NCBI GenBank assembly: GCA_046154645.1
Contig: JBJXDZ010000046.1
Location: 1 to 64,000, forward strand
Reading direction: 5' to 3'
From: Ga0077555 sp046154645
GTDB taxonomy: Bacteria; Pseudomonadota; Alphaproteobacteria; Rhizobiales; Hyphomicrobiaceae
DNA length: 64,000 bases
Shown: in pieces, positions 34,124-43,180 of the stretch
Numbering within the stretch: position 1 is the stretch's first letter
Layout: each line of letters opens with the position of its first letter
Position numbers and translations under genes: made by a program
Notes under the pieces: generated by a model
The model's database searches: none
What the model was told of the DNA's origin: nothing
Seen by the model: only the letters and a program-made list of their open reading frames with translations

Positions 34124-34537
34124 ATGAACGCAAGTGTGCCGTGCGTCGGAACGACAGTGCCCGAGTTCTGGGAGTTGGCGGAACGCGCTGCCGCCATCCG
34201 GACTCGGTTTGAAGCGTGCCGCACTGAGATTTCAGGCAAAGGCAGTGCGCCGGATGCCGTAGCCCAGTCAATTTCCGCGCACCTCGCCTCACTCACCACA
34301 ACCGCGCTGCCGCCGGCGGCGCAGGTGATCTGGCAGGAACGCATCATCCGGCCCCTCAAGGCCGACGGCGCCAAACCGCTCACGCCGCGCGCCATCGCCG
34401 CCATCTGTTCCTGGCCATCGGCACGTGTCGGCGGCCTCATCGACGCACTCTCCGAAATCGAAACCATCCTCGTCGACGCCGAGAACGAGGCGCGCAACGA
34501 AATCATCTATGCCGAAATCTCGCGCGCCTATTCGTGA
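34124..34537 (+). CDS. hypothetical protein, glycine-cleavage operon
   Basis: A 137-residue soluble protein of unknown family, starting 3 bases after the preceding small gene and ending 54 bases before gcvPB. Composition is alanine-rich and probably helical, with two cysteines in the first 35 residues. AAGGGA lies about 10 bases before the ATG. GC3 is somewhat lower than in gcvPA and gcvPB. No catalytic motif is visible. Position argues for co-expression with glycine cleavage. Confidence 0.7.
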   Translation: MNASVPCVGTTVPEFWELAERAAAIRTRFEACRTEISGKGSAPDAVAQSISAHLASLTTTALPPAAQVIWQERIIRPLKADGAKPLTPRAIAAICSWPSARVGGLIDALSEIETILVDAENEARNEIIYAEISRAYS

Positions 34538-34591
34538 CGTTGGGGCGCCGGTTGCGCATAGACAACGGCAGGCGCACGCAAGGAGGATACC

Positions 34592-36157
34592 ATGAACACC
34601 CAAGGCCGCCCGACCGCGCCCGGCAATCCCGGCAAAGCCGAGACCCCGACCTTCACCGGTAACCGTGGTCTCGACCATGAGGAAGCCCTGATCTTCGAGA
34701 GCGGCCGCACGGACACTACCGGCGTCGACATTCCCGAGCGTGCTGCCAAGTCGCGCCTCGGCAACCTCGCGCGCACCGCAGCGATCGGGCTTCCCGGTCT
34801 TTCCGAGCCCGAGACGATGCGCCATTATGTGCGGCTCTCGCGCAAGAACTACGCCATCGACTCCGGGCTCTATCCGCTTGGCTCGTGCACGATGAAGCAC
34901 AACCCGCGACTCAACGAGAAGATGGCGCGACTACCTGGCTTCGGCGACATCCACCCGTTGCAGCCGCAAAAGACCGTGCAAGGCGCCATCGCGCTGATGG
35001 AGGCGCTCGCGGGCTACCTGATGGAGTTGACCGGCACCAAGGCCGTGACGCTGTCGCCCAAGGCCGGTGCCCATGGCGAGCTGGCGGGCATGCTGGCGAT
35101 CAAGGCCGCACACGACGCGAAAGGCTCGAAGCGCAATGTCGTACTGGTGCCAGACAGTGCGCACGGCACCAATCCCGCGACGGCAGCGTTCATGGGCTAC
35201 ACGGTGAAATCCATTCCCGCGCGCGACGACGGCACGGTGGCCGCCGACGCCGTGAAGGCTGCACTCGGGCCCGATGTGGCCGCGATCATGCTGACCAATC
35301 CCAACACCTGCGGCCTGTTCGAGCCCGAGGTGGTGGAGATTGCCCGCGTCGTGCATGAGGCCGGCGCCTACTTCTACTGCGATGGCGCCAACTTCAACGC
35401 CATCGTCGGCAAGGTGCGGCCAGGCGATCTCGGCATCGACGCCATGCATATCAACCTGCACAAGACGTTCTCGACCCCGCATGGCGGCGGCGGACCCGGT
35501 TCCGGCCCCGTCGTGCTGTCGGAGGCGCTGGCCCCCTTCGCGCCGCTCCCGTACGCAGTGCGCGAGAACGGCGTCTATCGGCTGATCGAGACTCCGGACG
35601 ATGTGCACGCGGGGCGGCACCCCTTCGGTCGCCTCACCGCGTTCCACGGCCAAATGGGCATGTTCGTGCGCGCCCTCACCTACATGCTGTCGCACGGCGC
35701 GGACGGTATGCGGCAAGCCTCCGAGGACGCCGTGCTCTCCGCCAACTACATCCGGGCTGGCCTTCGCGATGTCATGAGCCAGCCGTTCGGCGACAAGCCG
35801 TGCATGCACGAGGTGCTGTTCGACGACGCCTGGCTCAAGGATACCGGTGTGACGACGCTCGATTTCGCCAAGGCGATGATCGACGAGGGCTATCATCCCA
35901 TGACCATGTATTTCCCGCTGGTGGTGCACGGGGCCATGCTGATCGAGCCGACGGAATCAGAATCGAAGCAGTCGCTGGATCTGTTCATTGCCACGCTGCG
36001 CGATCTGGCGGCGGACGCGACTTCGAAGTCCAATGACAAGCGCCGCTTCAAGGAGGCGCCACGTCTGGCTCCCCGACGACGCCTCGACGAGACCAAAGCG
36101 GCCCGTGAGCCGCGCCTGCGCTGGCGTCCATCTGCCAAGCCACAGGCGGCCGAGTAA
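34592..36157 (+). CDS. gcvPB: glycine dehydrogenase (decarboxylating) subunit 2
   Basis: A 521-residue PLP-carrying half of the P protein. The PLP lysine is Lys291 in NLHKTFSTPHGGGGPGSGP. RLSRKNYAIDSGLYPLGSCTMKHNPRLNE and SPKAGAHGELAGMLAIKAAHD are other signatures. AAGGAGG precedes the ATG by 5 bases. The C-terminus has about 40 extra arginine/proline-rich residues (APRRRLDETKAAREPRLRWR) beyond the usual end. Closes the gcv operon. Confidence 0.96.
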   Translation: MNTQGRPTAPGNPGKAETPTFTGNRGLDHEEALIFESGRTDTTGVDIPERAAKSRLGNLARTAAIGLPGLSEPETMRHYVRLSRKNYAIDSGLYPLGSCTMKHNPRLNEKMARLPGFGDIHPLQPQKTVQGAIALMEALAGYLMELTGTKAVTLSPKAGAHGELAGMLAIKAAHDAKGSKRNVVLVPDSAHGTNPATAAFMGYTVKSIPARDDGTVAADAVKAALGPDVAAIMLTNPNTCGLFEPEVVEIARVVHEAGAYFYCDGANFNAIVGKVRPGDLGIDAMHINLHKTFSTPHGGGGPGSGPVVLSEALAPFAPLPYAVRENGVYRLIETPDDVHAGRHPFGRLTAFHGQMGMFVRALTYMLSHGADGMRQASEDAVLSANYIRAGLRDVMSQPFGDKPCMHEVLFDDAWLKDTGVTTLDFAKAMIDEGYHPMTMYFPLVVHGAMLIEPTESESKQSLDLFIATLRDLAADATSKSNDKRRFKEAPRLAPRRRLDETKAAREPRLRWRPSAKPQAAE

Positions 36158-36212
36158 TCCCGCAACGCCCGGCACTCTCGGTCAGCCCTCGCGGCGAAGG
36201 TCAGCGGTTGGT

Positions 36213-37112
36213 ATGTCTTTCCTGATGTCCTTGCTCATCGATGGGCTACTGTCGGGCGCCATCTATGCGCTGGTCGCCATGGCGCTGGTGATCACGCACA
36301 AGACGTCGCGGGCGATCAACTTTGCGCTCGGTGAATGGATGACGCTTGGCGCCGTCATGGTGGCGGGCATCGTTGGCCTGCTGCCGTTCGGTACCGGCTT
36401 GCCGGGCCTGTTGGTGGCGATGGGCTTAGCGCTTCTCGCCCTGCAGGCGATGGCGAGCGTGCTGGCGGGCAGCGTGCTGGTGCCGCTCGCCGGTCGTAGA
36501 ACGATTGCCATGATCATGGTGACGCTGGCGCTGGGCATGCTGCTGCGCGGGGCCATGGATGTGCTGTTCGCGGGTGTGCCGCGGCGCCTGTCGCTGCCGC
36601 TGGCGGAGACGACGATGGCGGTTGGCCCGTTCATGCTGTCGGGCGGCAAGCTGCTGGCGGCCGGCATCGCGCTGCTGGGCTGCCTCGGCGTCGGCTGGTT
36701 CTACCGCAAGAGCCGCACCGGCGTGGCGCTGCGTGCCATGGCGGACGACCCGCACGCCGCCATGGCCATGGGCATCGATCATCGCCGGTGCCTGGCCATC
36801 GCCTGGGGACTGGCCGGAGCGTTGGCGCTGGTCACAGGCGTCCTGTGGATGGCGCTGACGGCGGGTGGCTTCAGTCTGGCACTGCTCGGCCTCAAGATCC
36901 TGCCGATCCTCATGCTGGCGGGCCTCGACAGTGTCGAGGGCACCTTGGTTGCCGCGGCACTGCTCGGCATGCTGGAAAGCGTGGCTTCAGGCTATCTCGA
37001 TCCACTGTTCGGCTCAGGGCTTGGCGGCTTGCTGCCCAATGTGGCGCTGCTCGCGATGATGCTCATTCGACCAACTGGACTGTTCGGCGATAGCCGGATC
37101 GCGCGGGTTTGA
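36213..37112 (+). CDS. orphan branched-chain amino acid type ABC permease (LivH family)
   Basis: A 299-residue permease of the LivH family: IDGLLSGAIYALVAMALVITHKTSRAINFALGEWMTLGA is the typical N-terminus and ALRAMADDPHAAMAMGIDHRR and LILMLAGLDSVEGTLVAAALLG-like segments mark the coupling region. No binding protein, LivM or ATPase lies nearby. It may share components with the importer at 3.2-7.9 kb or be a remnant. The start at 36213 is the first family-like methionine. Confidence 0.85.
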   Translation: MSFLMSLLIDGLLSGAIYALVAMALVITHKTSRAINFALGEWMTLGAVMVAGIVGLLPFGTGLPGLLVAMGLALLALQAMASVLAGSVLVPLAGRRTIAMIMVTLALGMLLRGAMDVLFAGVPRRLSLPLAETTMAVGPFMLSGGKLLAAGIALLGCLGVGWFYRKSRTGVALRAMADDPHAAMAMGIDHRRCLAIAWGLAGALALVTGVLWMALTAGGFSLALLGLKILPILMLAGLDSVEGTLVAAALLGMLESVASGYLDPLFGSGLGGLLPNVALLAMMLIRPTGLFGDSRIARV

Positions 37113-37136
37113 CCGCAGCACCTTGGAGGAGCACGC

Positions 37137-38090
37137 ATGGCCGTCCAGTCGCCACCGAGCCACGCCGAAGAGGCGCAGGCGACCTATCTCGGCGGCATCA
37201 TGCTGCTGGTAGCGGGCACCATTGCGTTCTCGAGTGCGGGGCTGTTCGTGCGTCTGATCGGGCATGACGCGGCCACGTTGCTGTTCTGGCGCGGCATCTT
37301 CACGGCCATCGCCGTGCTCGGCTTCATCTGGTGGCGGGAGGGCGCGCGGGGCACGCGGGAACAGTTCCTCAACATGGGCTGGCCGGGACTGGCCGTGGCC
37401 AGCCTCTCCACCCTGTCGATGGCCTTCTTCATTGCCTCGCTGCAGTACACGACCGTCGCCAACAACTCGATCATTTTCGGCACCGGCCCCTTCCTGACGG
37501 CCGGTTTTGCCTGGCTGATGATCCGCGAGCGCCCGTCGGCGGCGACGTTGTTCTTCACCGTCATGGCGCTCGTCGGCGCCTTCCTCGTCGTCGGTAGCTC
37601 GTTCACGCTCACCGGCGCCCATCTCGTCGGCGATGCGCTGGCCGTGCTCATGACGGTGTCGTTCGCGGTCAAGACCGTGCTCGTGCGCCAGTACCGTTCG
37701 CGCCCCATGGTGCCGGCCGGTTGCGTTGGCGCGGTGCTGGGCACGCTCGGTGCGATCCCGTTCGGGCCGACGCTGTCGCTGAGCTGGAGCGAGCTCGGCC
37801 TGTTCGCGCTGTTCGGCTTCACACAGCAGGGCGCGGGCCTGATCCTGACCACGCTCGGCATCGGCCGCGTACCGGCAGCGCACGCGGCGCTGATCATGTC
37901 GCTCGACGTGCCTATGTCGCCGATGTGGGTTTGGATGGTGTTCGGTGAGGGGCCAACCCGGCTCGGGCTGATCGGCGGTGCCATTGTGCTGGGGGCCATC
38001 GTCGGCCACATCCTGATCGAAGGCCGGCGTCAGGGCGATGCGCGGCAAGCTGCCAAGCGCGCCGGCGTTGCGGCCAAGGTCGCCGATTGA
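37137..38090 (+). CDS. EamA/DMT-family transporter
   Basis: A 317-residue inner-membrane protein with about ten helices arranged as two EamA repeats, each opening with a variant of GTIAFSSAGLFVRLIGHDAATLLFWRG and ADALAVLMTVSFAVKTVLVRQY. Such proteins export amino acids, purines or other metabolites. TTGGAGGAGC precedes the ATG. It starts 24 bases after the LivH-type permease and may be co-transcribed with it. Confidence 0.9.
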   Translation: MAVQSPPSHAEEAQATYLGGIMLLVAGTIAFSSAGLFVRLIGHDAATLLFWRGIFTAIAVLGFIWWREGARGTREQFLNMGWPGLAVASLSTLSMAFFIASLQYTTVANNSIIFGTGPFLTAGFAWLMIRERPSAATLFFTVMALVGAFLVVGSSFTLTGAHLVGDALAVLMTVSFAVKTVLVRQYRSRPMVPAGCVGAVLGTLGAIPFGPTLSLSWSELGLFALFGFTQQGAGLILTTLGIGRVPAAHAALIMSLDVPMSPMWVWMVFGEGPTRLGLIGGAIVLGAIVGHILIEGRRQGDARQAAKRAGVAAKVAD

Positions 38091-38230
38091 CATGCCGTGG
38101 CGCCATGGGCGCTGGAACGAAGCAATCGACGCGGCATGCGGCGCGGATCTCGCTGCTTAACCCGAAGCGGCTGCGACCAAACTCCAGACCGCCTGATGTT
38201 TCGGGAACGCGTCGGAGGTCGCCAGCGGGC

Positions 38231-40273
38231 CTACTCCGCCAGCGTCACCAAGACTGTGCCTTGCGTGACCTGCTGGCCTTCGCGGGCGGCAACCTTGGCG
38301 ACGGAACCGGATTTGCTGGCGGTGAGCACATGCTCCATCTTCATGGCCTCGACCACGGCGATGCGCGTGCCCTTCTCGACCGCGTCGCCTTCGGCCACGA
38401 AGATGCGGGCGACCTTGCCGTTGATCGGCGCGCGCACGGCACTGCCATCGGCGCCGTCGTCGACCTGCGAGGCGTCGTAGGTGGGCCAGGCGATCTCTAG
38501 ACGTCGACCACGTTCGAAGGCGGTGACCGGCCCATCGCCATTACGTGAAATAAAAGCACTTTCGTCCTCGTCCTGATCGAGCATTTCGAGACCGCCACCA
38601 TCGATCAGCTTTGGCACCATCCGCGTGTGGAGTTGTGAACGCTTGGCGATCCATTGCAGCCGGAGCCTTCTGGGATGTCCTTCCAAAACGAGGTCGAGGG
38701 TCTGTGGTTCGCTTTGGCCGAGACGGAAGACGTCGTTATGGGACCAGGGATTGTGGCCCATTGTTTGAGCGACATAGTGGTTTGGGCGCTGGCCGCCCGC
38801 GAAGCCACGGTTGTGGAAGGCTTCTCCAAGTGCGCGCTCGAACAAGGTGCGGGAGATGCGCTCGTCGGATAACGGCTCCATTTCACGGGCGATGAGACCG
38901 GTGTCCATGTCACCGCTCTTGACCGCAGGCACGCTGAGTAGATTGACCAGGAACGAGGCATTGGTCCGGATGCCGGAAACGTAGAAGCTACCGAGATCGC
39001 TGAGCATCTGATCGATCGCTTTAGCCCGATCGTTGGCTTTGACGATCACCTTGGCAATCATCGAATCGTAGAATGGCGAGACGCTGTCGCCAGCTTCGAC
39101 GCCATGCTCGATGCGCGTATCCTCCTCGACCATCATGTAGTCGAAGTTGGTGATCTTCCCAATGCTCGGCAGGAACCCCTTCGCCGGGTCCTCGGCGCAC
39201 AGGCGCACCTCGATGGCATGGCCGGACATGGTGATCTTGTCCTGCGGCAGCGGCAGCTTCTCACCGCTCGCCACCCGCAACTGCCATTCCACCAGATCGA
39301 GGCCGGTGATCTCCTCGGTCACCGGGTGCTCGACCTGCAGCCGCGTGTTCATCTCGATGAAGTACCACTTGGCGTCGGCGCCGAGCAGCGCCGGTTGCGG
39401 GTGGGCATCTGAAGGCGCCAGCGAAGCAGGCCCGCCCTCGACCAGGAACTCGACGGTGCCGGCACCCTCGTAGCCGACGTGCTTGGCGAGCTCGACGGCG
39501 GCCGCACACATTTTCTCGCGCAACTCGGCGCTCATGCCGGGGGCTGGCGCTTCCTCGACGACCTTCTGGTTGCGCCGTTGCAGGGTGCAATCGCGCTCGA
39601 AGATGTGCACCACGTTGCCGTGGCTGTCGCCGAATACCTGCACCTCGATGTGGCGCGGCCTGACCACGACCTTCTCGATCAGCACCAGCGGGTTGCCGAA
39701 GGCGCTTGCGGCCTCGCGCTGGGCGGAGGCCAGCAGCTCGGGCAGATCGGCTTCCTTCTCGACGAGGCGCATGCCGCGCCCGCCGCCGCCCGCCACCGCC
39801 TTGATCATGATGGGATAGCCGATCTTCTTGCTCTCGGCGGCCAGCGTCTTGGCGTCCTGCTTGTCGCCCTGATAGCCCGGCACCACAGGGACGCCGGCCT
39901 TGATGGCGATCTCCTTGGCCGCCGCCTTGCCGCCGAGCGCCCGCATGGCGGATGCCGACGGGCCGATGAATTTGAGACCGGCTTTGGCGACGTCATCGGC
40001 GAAGTCGGCGTTCTCGGACAGGAAGCCGTAGCCGGGGTGAATGGCTTCGGCGCCCGTGGCCTTCGCCGCCGCGATGATTTTCTCGCCCCGCAGATAGCTG
40101 TCGGTGGCCGGCGACGGGCCGATGTGCACGGCCTCGTCGGCCTGGGCCACGTGCAGCGCCTTGGCGTCGGCGTCCGAGTAGACGGCGACGGTGGCGACAC
40201 CCAGCTTCCTGGCGGTGCGGATGATCCGGCAGGCGATCTCGCCCCGGTTGGCGATCAGGATTTTTTTCAGCAT
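38231..40273 (-). CDS. pccA: propionyl-/acetyl-CoA carboxylase, biotin carboxylase alpha subunit
   Basis: A 680-residue alpha subunit with biotin carboxylase, BT and biotin carrier domains. KKILIANRGEIACRIIRTARKLG, the glycine-rich GGGGRGMR and IFERDCTLQRRNQKVVEEAPAP mark the carboxylase. The biotinylated residue is Lys645 in EAMKMEH. Produces methylmalonyl-CoA, the substrate of the mutase encoded at 12.5-18.6 kb. Residues about 281-302 (between VEFLVEG and WYFIEMNTRLQVEHP) are an insertion absent from typical homologues, and their DNA is a copy of the interspersed repeat also found in mutA. The beta subunit pccB is not in the window. Confidence 0.93.
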   Translation of the reverse strand: MLKKILIANRGEIACRIIRTARKLGVATVAVYSDADAKALHVAQADEAVHIGPSPATDSYLRGEKIIAAAKATGAEAIHPGYGFLSENADFADDVAKAGLKFIGPSASAMRALGGKAAAKEIAIKAGVPVVPGYQGDKQDAKTLAAESKKIGYPIMIKAVAGGGGRGMRLVEKEADLPELLASAQREAASAFGNPLVLIEKVVVRPRHIEVQVFGDSHGNVVHIFERDCTLQRRNQKVVEEAPAPGMSAELREKMCAAAVELAKHVGYEGAGTVEFLVEGGPASLAPSDAHPQPALLGADAKWYFIEMNTRLQVEHPVTEEITGLDLVEWQLRVASGEKLPLPQDKITMSGHAIEVRLCAEDPAKGFLPSIGKITNFDYMMVEEDTRIEHGVEAGDSVSPFYDSMIAKVIVKANDRAKAIDQMLSDLGSFYVSGIRTNASFLVNLLSVPAVKSGDMDTGLIAREMEPLSDERISRTLFERALGEAFHNRGFAGGQRPNHYVAQTMGHNPWSHNDVFRLGQSEPQTLDLVLEGHPRRLRLQWIAKRSQLHTRMVPKLIDGGGLEMLDQDEDESAFISRNGDGPVTAFERGRRLEIAWPTYDASQVDDGADGSAVRAPINGKVARIFVAEGDAVEKGTRIAVVEAMKMEHVLTASKSGSVAKVAAREGQQVTQGTVLVTLAE
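39386..39421 (-). repeat. interspersed short repeat, copy A (inside pccA)
   Basis: A 36-base copy, core GCGCCTTCAGATGCCCACC followed by GCAACCGGCGCTG, in coding orientation. It encodes LAPSDAHPQPAL within the ATP-grasp domain of PccA and keeps the frame. Nearly identical to copies B1 and B2 in mutA except for small indels. Confidence 0.75.
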
Positions 40274-40483
40274 GGCGCCTCTTTTGCCAAGCGCCAGCCA
40301 ATTGCGCAATCGGGGATCGTGGGTGCCGGACCTGAGGCAGGCTGGCCTGCCGCCAAGCCATCCAGGCTTCCAGCTTCCCCGCCGCCCGGTTTGGCCTTAA
40401 GGTCGCGGCCATCCGGCGCCAGACTGGTGTACCCCGTCTGGCCCGGTCCCCCAATCCCCAAGTCAAGCCCAAGGAGAGTACAG

Positions 40484-40981
40484 ATGGCGATCAAGGTCGG
40501 TGACAAGCTGCCCGAGACGACGTTCATGACCATGACGGCCGAAGGCCCGAAGCCGATGACGACGGCCGAAGTGTTCGGCGGCAAGAAGGTGGCGCTGTTC
40601 GCGGTTCCCGGCGCCTTCACGCCGACCTGCAGCAAGACGCACATGCCGGGTTTCGTCGCCCGCGCCGCCGAGCTCAAAGGCAAAGGCTACGCCACAGTCG
40701 CCTGCACCGCCGTTAACGACGCCTTCGTGATGGCCGCTTGGAGCAAAGATACCGGCGCCGACGGCAAAATCCTGATGCTCGCCGACGGCTCTGCCGACTT
40801 CGCCAAGAAGATTGGCCTCGAAATGGACATCTCGGCCCGTGGCCTCGGTGTGCGCTCGAAGCGCTACGCCATGGCCGTCGACAACGGCGTCGTGAAGATC
40901 CTCAACATCGAGGATGCCCCGGGCGGCGTCGAGAAGTCGAGCGCCGAGACGCTGTGCTCCATGGTTGACCGCAGCCTCTGA
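40484..40981 (+). CDS. peroxiredoxin, Prx5/type II family
   Basis: A 165-residue thiol peroxidase. The peroxidatic cysteine is Cys49 in PGAFTPTCSKTHMPGF, the defining Prx5 motif. VNDAFVMAAWSKDTGADGKILMLADG and GLGVRSKRYAMAVDNGVVK are standard. It reduces organic hydroperoxides with glutaredoxin/thioredoxin-type donors. AAGGAGA precedes the ATG. It diverges from pccA and ends before a strong terminator hairpin. Confidence 0.95.
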   Translation: MAIKVGDKLPETTFMTMTAEGPKPMTTAEVFGGKKVALFAVPGAFTPTCSKTHMPGFVARAAELKGKGYATVACTAVNDAFVMAAWSKDTGADGKILMLADGSADFAKKIGLEMDISARGLGVRSKRYAMAVDNGVVKILNIEDAPGGVEKSSAETLCSMVDRSL

Positions 40982-40999
40982 GCCGCGACTTACCAACAG

Positions 41000-41030
41000 A
41001 CGGGCGGTCCGATCGGGCCGCCCGTTTCGT
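41000..41030 (+). terminator. rho-independent terminator after the peroxiredoxin gene
   Basis: ACGGGCGG and CCGCCCGT form an 11-pair stem with a GATC loop (one G-T pair), followed by TTTCGTTTCC. It begins 19 bases after the stop codon. Confidence 0.75.
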
Positions 41031-41065
41031 TTCCATCCCTTTCATTGCCGGGCGTGAGGGTTGTC

Positions 41066-41995
41066 ATGCGATTTGTTACCGTTCGCGATGCCAAGGGCCA
41101 CGATCAGGTCGGCCGCTGGATTGGCGCCAAGATCCATCTTATTCGCAATGCAACCTCGCTGGTGGCGCTTCTCGGCGACGACGGCGAGCGCCTGTTGCGT
41201 GCCGGTGAAGCCGCCGAGTCTGATCCACTCGACGTGATCGATGCGAACACCGCCCAGCTGCGCCCGCCGATCCCGCAACCCCCGACCATCCGCGATTTCT
41301 ACGCCTTCGAGCAGCACGTGAAGGCCGGCCGCCGGAGCCGCGGCCTCGAGATGGTCAAGGAATGGTACGAGATCCCCGTGTTCTATTTCACCAATCCATC
41401 GGCGCTGGCTGCGCACGGCGAGGAGGTGGCGGTGCCGCCCGGCTGCCAGAAGCTTGATTTCGAGCTGGAGGTGGCCGCCGTCGTCGGTCGCCGCGGCTCC
41501 AACATGCCGGTGACGGAAGCCGCCAACCACATCGTCGGCTACATGCTGATGAACGACTGGAGCGCGCGCGATCTGCAGCGCAAAGAGATGCTGGTGGGTC
41601 TCGGGCCGGCAAAAGGCAAGGACTTCCGCTCCAGCCTGGGCCCTTGCCTCGTCACCGCCGATGAGCTGGAGCCGAAGCGTACCGGTAAAGGCTTCGACAT
41701 CACGCTCACCGCGAGTGTCAACGGCCGCGAATACTCGCGCGACACCTTCGCCAATATCTACTGGTCGTTCGAGGAGATGCTGTCGTTCGCCTCGCGCGGC
41801 ACGGTCGTCAATGCCGGCGACGTACTCGGCTCCGGCACCTGCGGCACGGGCTGCATATCGGAGCTGTCGCTGACGCATGGCGAGGACACGTATCCCTGGC
41901 TGAAACCGGGCGACCGCGTAGAGTTCCATGCCGATCTGCTGGGCACGCTTGCCAACACCATCGTTGCCGGTCCGCCCGTGCATCCGCTGCGGTGA
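41066..41995 (+). CDS. fumarylacetoacetate hydrolase (FAH) family protein
   Basis: A 309-residue FAH-superfamily enzyme. The metal site is seen in RDFYAFEQHV, KLDFELEVAAVVGR (E-x-E) and the NDWSARDLQRKEM loop; DVLGSGTCGTGC is the C-terminal glycine loop. Family members cleave acylpyruvates or hydrate and decarboxylate ring-cleavage products. GAGGG precedes the ATG at 41066. It is followed by a CitE-like lyase on the same strand. Confidence 0.9.
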   Translation: MRFVTVRDAKGHDQVGRWIGAKIHLIRNATSLVALLGDDGERLLRAGEAAESDPLDVIDANTAQLRPPIPQPPTIRDFYAFEQHVKAGRRSRGLEMVKEWYEIPVFYFTNPSALAAHGEEVAVPPGCQKLDFELEVAAVVGRRGSNMPVTEAANHIVGYMLMNDWSARDLQRKEMLVGLGPAKGKDFRSSLGPCLVTADELEPKRTGKGFDITLTASVNGREYSRDTFANIYWSFEEMLSFASRGTVVNAGDVLGSGTCGTGCISELSLTHGEDTYPWLKPGDRVEFHADLLGTLANTIVAGPPVHPLR

Positions 41996-42104
41996 GAGCC
42001 GGCGGCCGTTCATCGACACCTCGCGCCGCACCTATGTGCTGACGTCAACTTGAAGGCCCTGACCATGATCTGCGGCCATAATCCCAACCTGCAAGGCTTC
42101 CACC

Positions 42105-43022
42105 ATGACCCTGTCGCCCCCTAAAGATCTCCCTGTCTGGCGCTCGCTGCTGTTCGTGCCGGTCAATGTCCCGAAGTTCGTCGAGACGGCGCACACGCGG
42201 GGCTCGGACGCGGTCATCCTCGATCTCGAGGACAGCGTGCCACCAGCCGAAAAGGCCACCGCACGCACGTTGATCGCGGCGGCGGCGCCGAAGGTTGCCA
42301 AGAGTGGCGCCGATGTCGTGGTGCGCATCAACCAGCCGATCGAGCTGGCGGTGCGCGATATCGAGGCCGCGGTCTCGCCCGCCATCCACACACTGATGCT
42401 GCCGAAGATCGACAGCGCCGGTCATATCCGGTTGTTGGCGGAGCTGGTCGATCGCCTGGAGGCGGCGAAAGGCATGACCGTCGGCCACACCAAATTCATG
42501 GCGTTGATCGAGACGCCGGCTGCCTTCGCGCGTGCCGATGAGATTGCCGCCGCGCATCCCCGGTTGATTGCCGTCAGCCTCGGTTCCGAGGACTTCGCCA
42601 TGGAGATCGGCGGCGAGGCGGCCACCGACGTGCTCACCTACCCGAAGCAGCGCGTCGCCATCGCCGCCGTCGCCAATGGCCTGATGCCCATGGGCGTCAT
42701 CGGCTCGGTCGCCGACTTCGCCAATCTCGAGGGCTATCGCGCCTCGGCGAGACTGGCCCGCCGCTTCGGCTTTCGTGGCTCGGCCTGCATCCATCCCAAC
42801 CACGTCAAGATCCTGAACGAGGAGTTCGGCGCCAGTGCCAAGGACATCGACTGGGCCCGCCGCGTCATCGCTGTGTACGAACAAGCCAAGGCCGAGGGCC
42901 GCGCCTCGATCCAGCTCGATGGCAAGATGGTGGACATTCCCATCGTCGTGCGCGCCGAGCGGATCCTCGTCGAGGCCGACCGCATTGCCGCCCGCGCCAG
43001 GCGCAGCACGCCCCAAGGCTGA
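42105..43022 (+). CDS. CitE-like CoA-ester lyase (HpcH/HpaI aldolase family)
   Basis: A 305-residue TIM-barrel lyase related to citryl/malyl-CoA lyases. RSLLFVPVNVPKFVETAHTRGSDAVILDLEDSVPPAEK holds the substrate Arg and Mg-binding acidic residues; FMALIETPAAFARADEIAA and VSLGSEDFAMEIGG supply the metal Glu and Asp. ACIHPNHVKILNEEF is the C-terminal CoA loop. It could cleave malyl-CoA or citramalyl-CoA. It lies 109 bases downstream of the FAH gene. Confidence 0.9.
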   Translation: MTLSPPKDLPVWRSLLFVPVNVPKFVETAHTRGSDAVILDLEDSVPPAEKATARTLIAAAAPKVAKSGADVVVRINQPIELAVRDIEAAVSPAIHTLMLPKIDSAGHIRLLAELVDRLEAAKGMTVGHTKFMALIETPAAFARADEIAAAHPRLIAVSLGSEDFAMEIGGEAATDVLTYPKQRVAIAAVANGLMPMGVIGSVADFANLEGYRASARLARRFGFRGSACIHPNHVKILNEEFGASAKDIDWARRVIAVYEQAKAEGRASIQLDGKMVDIPIVVRAERILVEADRIAARARRSTPQG

Positions 43023-43180
43023 GGCTCGGTGCATAGCCGAAATTGCGCTGGCGTCGACAGAGGCAGCGTGGCGGCCGCAAACGCGTCTATGGTGACGAGC
43101 TTTGAGGTCGCTGGCCGGTCAGTGTTCCGATCGGCGCCGTGGACAATTGCGCCCGCGACGCTGGGAAAGGTCGAAGACGG

